A stretch of 64,000 nucleotides of DNA from an uncultured Eubacteriales bacterium (lineage in GTDB: Bacteria > Bacillota > Clostridia > Christensenellales > UBA1242). The notes under the pieces are model-generated. The model made no database searches. It was not told where the DNA came from and worked only from the letters and a program-made list of their open reading frames with translations. A program made the position numbers and the translations under genes. The first letter of the stretch is position 1; every line of letters begins with the position of its first letter. Of the stretch, positions 61,209 through 64,000 are shown piece by piece. Where the stretch lies: positions 3,542-67,541 of the forward strand of contig CARNVA010000006.1 in NCBI GenBank assembly GCA_949031345.1. Direction: 5' to 3'.

Positions 61209-63800
61209 TTACGCAACAGCTTCATCCAAAAGCTCGAGAAGCTTAGTTATGCTGAGTTTATTATAATTTTCTTCACTCAGGTTTTCAACGCCCAATTTTT
61301 CAAGAGCGGCACTGTTTGCTTCAATAGCTGCAATTTCATTTGCATAAGAAGCCTTCAATGAATTTACAAGTTTTACATAAACATCTTTAAACATGCCTTC
61401 TTCAGTAAGCTCACCTTCTGTTCTGTAAGCATTGATTTTCATAGTTTCAAACAGCTCTGCTACAAGTTTATGGTCTGCATCTTTAAGTGCCTGATCTTCT
61501 CTTAATGTTCTGTTTACAAACACGAATTTCTTGAAGATTTCAACAACTTCGTTTGCCTGACTTTCATTGCCAGTAAAGCTTACATTTTCAGTAGTAAGAA
61601 CAACTGCTTGTGCTGTGTATTTCTCAATTTCTTCTTTCAAGCTTTCAAAAATTTCCTTTTTGAGAAGGTATGTTGATTTAGCGGTCAGAATTGGAAGGAT
61701 AATCTTATCCACTTCTGCATCTTTGATATTATTGAATACAATCTTATAGCTTCCGCCAAGAAGTATATCAAGATAGCTCATTTTATCAAGTTTTAAAGTA
61801 TTTAAATTGATAAGAAGATTTGAAATGTCATTTAAGTCATTCTTCCAATCTTCATAGTTTTCAAGAAGTGTAAGGTCAATGAAATTGCCACTTACAGCCT
61901 CTGTAATTTGTTCTACAATAAGAGTGTTTGTGAAATCTATCTGATAAAGTGGAAGTACAATATTTCCAAGAAGTTTTTCATTGCCTTCTTTTGAAACAAG
62001 CTCTGCGAGTGAAACTATTACATCATCTGTCCCTTGAGCAACTTTTACAATATCGTAAATTCCCTCATCTCTTGCAAGCTTTAATGATGGAGCAATAAAT
62101 TCTAATGCATCTTGATAGCCTTTGATTTCAAGCTCTTTGCCGTCATTTGCATAAACTGTAGTTGCAGTAAGGGCGAGATTGTTGTTTTCAATAAGTCTGT
62201 CAACGATTGATTTTTCATCTGCAGTTTGAAGCAGTTTGTTTGCCCTTATTTCATCAATCAATCTTCCAAATGTAGTTGTGATTGCATCTATATTATAATT
62301 TTTATCTTTGTCAAGAAGAATTGTCGCATCTTCAACGAGAGCGCTTACATCAATCAATTGAGCAAGGCTCCCAAAGTCTTTTACAACTGAAACAAGTGAA
62401 GCTTCAACAGCTGTCCAATCTTCTTCAGTAAAATCTCTTACATCAACGCCAATGTTGTCAACATCAAGTTTAAGCTTTTCAATCACCCTTCCAGCAATTG
62501 TTGAAATGCTGTCTTGAAGCATATTGACTTTCATTAAGCTGTTCAAGCCACTTTCAAAAGATTCAATGTTTGCCTCTTTTGTAAGAATATCTGCAATGAG
62601 AGGTATTCTTGGCTCTTCAAGAGCAAGCACTTCATTGACAATTCCAGCTTTTCCGAAAGTTTTTAATGTTTGAGTAATATTGTTTAAATCATTTCTGAAA
62701 TATTCATACTTATTTTCAACAGTTGATAAATATCCGCCTATGTCATCAAGAATATCTTGGAATTCACCTGCACTTGACATAAATGAATATTTTTCAGAGT
62801 TTTCAATAATATCAGCAATAGAGTTTGCAACAACCTTTTTAAATAGGTCTGAATCTGCAAGTCTGCTTACAGACGCTTCAACTCTGTCATAATCAATTTT
62901 TGTATAATCAACATTTTTTAAGCCATATTTGCTGAGTTGATAGCCAAAATCAGCAACTTCATAGAGATTTTCGATTTCCTGTCTTACGACAACTTTGCCG
63001 TTGTCAACCTTAACTGAGCCATAATAATCAAACATTTTGTCATCAAGTCCAAAGAAATTTGTGCATTTTGTAAGGAAATTGTTTTCAAAACCTTGAATAA
63101 CAATCACCACACTGTCAGGAACATAGTCTCTTGCAAGACCTTTTGTCACAACCTGCACTTCAGTTTGATTTGCGTCACCTTCCTCTTCGCCTTGATTTTC
63201 ATCATTAGTGGCATCTTCAGCCCTTCTCTCAACTTCTTCTACAGCAACTGTAGTAATTCCATAGTCATTTGTTGAAACCATTTTATTGGCAAGGCCCACA
63301 ACACTTGCAAGCGGCATGCATGCAACAACTGTCACAATGAACGCTTTCACAAGTCCAATTAGTCCACCAACGCATTTTCCGTCTTTATCTTTAATTACCG
63401 CAACGCAGATAACTTTGAAGATAAGATATACTACAAATTCAACCACTAAAGTAACTAAGATGAATATTACAGCATTGCAAATAGCACTTGGAAGGTTTGC
63501 AACAAGCACCTCAAGGTTTGGATTGCTGTTTATCATTGTTTTAATATCACCCACCGAAAGCATATACTCAAGCAAGATGTTGTAAAGTGGAACCTGCGTT
63601 CCATTAAAGCCCACCTTTATTTTCAAGATAGCATCAGTTATTGGTGGAGTAATGAAAAAGGCAAGCACCAGCCCAGCAAGTGAAAAAATCAAACTTGCAG
63701 TTGAGCGTTTAAAGCCTCTCCAAAAGCCCACACTAAACCCGCCGAAAAGGATAACTACAAAAATAATTGAAATTATCCAACCAATTAACGAAGCACTCAT
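61209..63800 (-). CDS. Large membrane protein with CvpA-like N-terminus
   Basis: An 863-aa protein. Residues about 1-170 hold four or five membrane helices with the glycine-rich GFWRGFKRS loop after helix 1 and a GGLIGLVKAFIVT helix, reminiscent of CvpA (colicin V production) family proteins. An acidic stretch with DENQGEEEG (about residue 195) leads into a 650-residue helical region rich in Leu, Asp and Glu that has no motif I know and no further membrane helix. AAGGAGATTTCGATT precedes ATG 63800. It lies directly upstream of rsmH and may be co-transcribed. The function is unknown; the CvpA link is by topology and a few motifs. Confidence 0.6.
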   Translation of the reverse strand: MSASLIGWIISIIFVVILFGGFSVGFWRGFKRSTASLIFSLAGLVLAFFITPPITDAILKIKVGFNGTQVPLYNILLEYMLSVGDIKTMINSNPNLEVLVANLPSAICNAVIFILVTLVVEFVVYLIFKVICVAVIKDKDGKCVGGLIGLVKAFIVTVVACMPLASVVGLANKMVSTNDYGITTVAVEEVERRAEDATNDENQGEEEGDANQTEVQVVTKGLARDYVPDSVVIVIQGFENNFLTKCTNFFGLDDKMFDYYGSVKVDNGKVVVRQEIENLYEVADFGYQLSKYGLKNVDYTKIDYDRVEASVSRLADSDLFKKVVANSIADIIENSEKYSFMSSAGEFQDILDDIGGYLSTVENKYEYFRNDLNNITQTLKTFGKAGIVNEVLALEEPRIPLIADILTKEANIESFESGLNSLMKVNMLQDSISTIAGRVIEKLKLDVDNIGVDVRDFTEEDWTAVEASLVSVVKDFGSLAQLIDVSALVEDATILLDKDKNYNIDAITTTFGRLIDEIRANKLLQTADEKSIVDRLIENNNLALTATTVYANDGKELEIKGYQDALEFIAPSLKLARDEGIYDIVKVAQGTDDVIVSLAELVSKEGNEKLLGNIVLPLYQIDFTNTLIVEQITEAVSGNFIDLTLLENYEDWKNDLNDISNLLINLNTLKLDKMSYLDILLGGSYKIVFNNIKDAEVDKIILPILTAKSTYLLKKEIFESLKEEIEKYTAQAVVLTTENVSFTGNESQANEVVEIFKKFVFVNRTLREDQALKDADHKLVAELFETMKINAYRTEGELTEEGMFKDVYVKLVNSLKASYANEIAAIEANSAALEKLGVENLSEENYNKLSITKLLELLDEAVA

Positions 63801-64000
63801 AATCGAAATCTCCTTTTATTACTTTTATTCTAACATATAAACGAAAATCAATCAATAGAAATTTCACGATTTTTTCAAATTTTTCAAATTATTTTTTTAC
63901 AAAATATGGCGTTTTTTGTAAAAATTCGCCTTCCCCTCCCCATTAAAAAATGAAAGCTTTTTATCCTTTCTCCGTTTTATTTCTTCCCTACAAAAAAACT

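Overview
The window is AT-rich DNA of an anaerobic low-GC Firmicute, most likely an uncultured gut Clostridia-type bacterium. The evidence is: strong AGGAGG-type ribosome binding sites; a T-box leader on a single-chain glycyl-tRNA synthetase; a PASTA penicillin-binding protein; YugP-type and YdjG/YdjI-type proteins; rubrerythrin and radical-SAM enzymes (anaerobe); and very large surface proteins with BspA-type leucine-rich repeats. TGA is a normal stop. No phage, transposase, CRISPR array or rRNA was seen. The only tRNA is tRNA-Arg(ACG).

Layout. 1-5 kb: small unknown genes in a gene-poor stretch full of inverted repeats, two look-alike operator/promoter modules, an ITPA/RdgB-like nucleotide phosphatase and a cysteine-synthase-family enzyme. 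5-8.5 kb: a GT87-like membrane protein, tRNA-Arg and an unknown 497-aa protein. 8.6-11.3 kb: a three-gene operon with SPFH (YdjI-like) and zinc-ribbon membrane (YdjG-like) proteins. 11.5-12.1 kb: rubrerythrin. 12.2-18.8 kb: a divergent NAD salvage island with a nicotinamidase-Nudix fusion, an NMN adenylyltransferase-like protein, nicotinate phosphoribosyltransferase and a P-loop protein on one side, and NAD synthetase, an ADP-ribosylglycohydrolase and an NrtR-like regulator on the other. Each divergent promoter carries a palindromic operator over its -10 box. 18.9-25.3 kb: an operon of two leucine-rich-repeat proteins that share a large unnamed C-terminal region, with a small coiled-coil protein between them.

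25.4-37.3 kb: a U32 peptidase-family protein, an unknown gene, a 108-nt cloverleaf inverted-repeat element, an ABC exporter operon, a surface protein with collagen-like repeats behind a promoter containing a C8 tract, a ferritin-like protein and cardiolipin synthase. 37.5-48.3 kb: one 3558-aa membrane-anchored protein, preceded by a translationally coupled 47-codon ORF. 48.5-52.6 kb: an ABC-F ATPase, an unknown gene and T-box-glyS. 52.7-55.6 kb: a self-contained operon with promoter and terminator. It encodes a 182-aa protein ending in a Cys-Gly-Ser tail with six cysteines, then two radical-SAM proteins, one of them HemN-like. It looks like a candidate modified-peptide (RiPP) system and is the most interesting find here. 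55.6-57.1 kb: two paralogous YugP-type metallopeptidases. 57.3-63.8 kb: a cell-division block (rsmH, an FtsL-like bitopic protein, a PASTA transpeptidase) behind a CvpA-like membrane protein.

All family names are recognised by eye from motifs. No database search was run.
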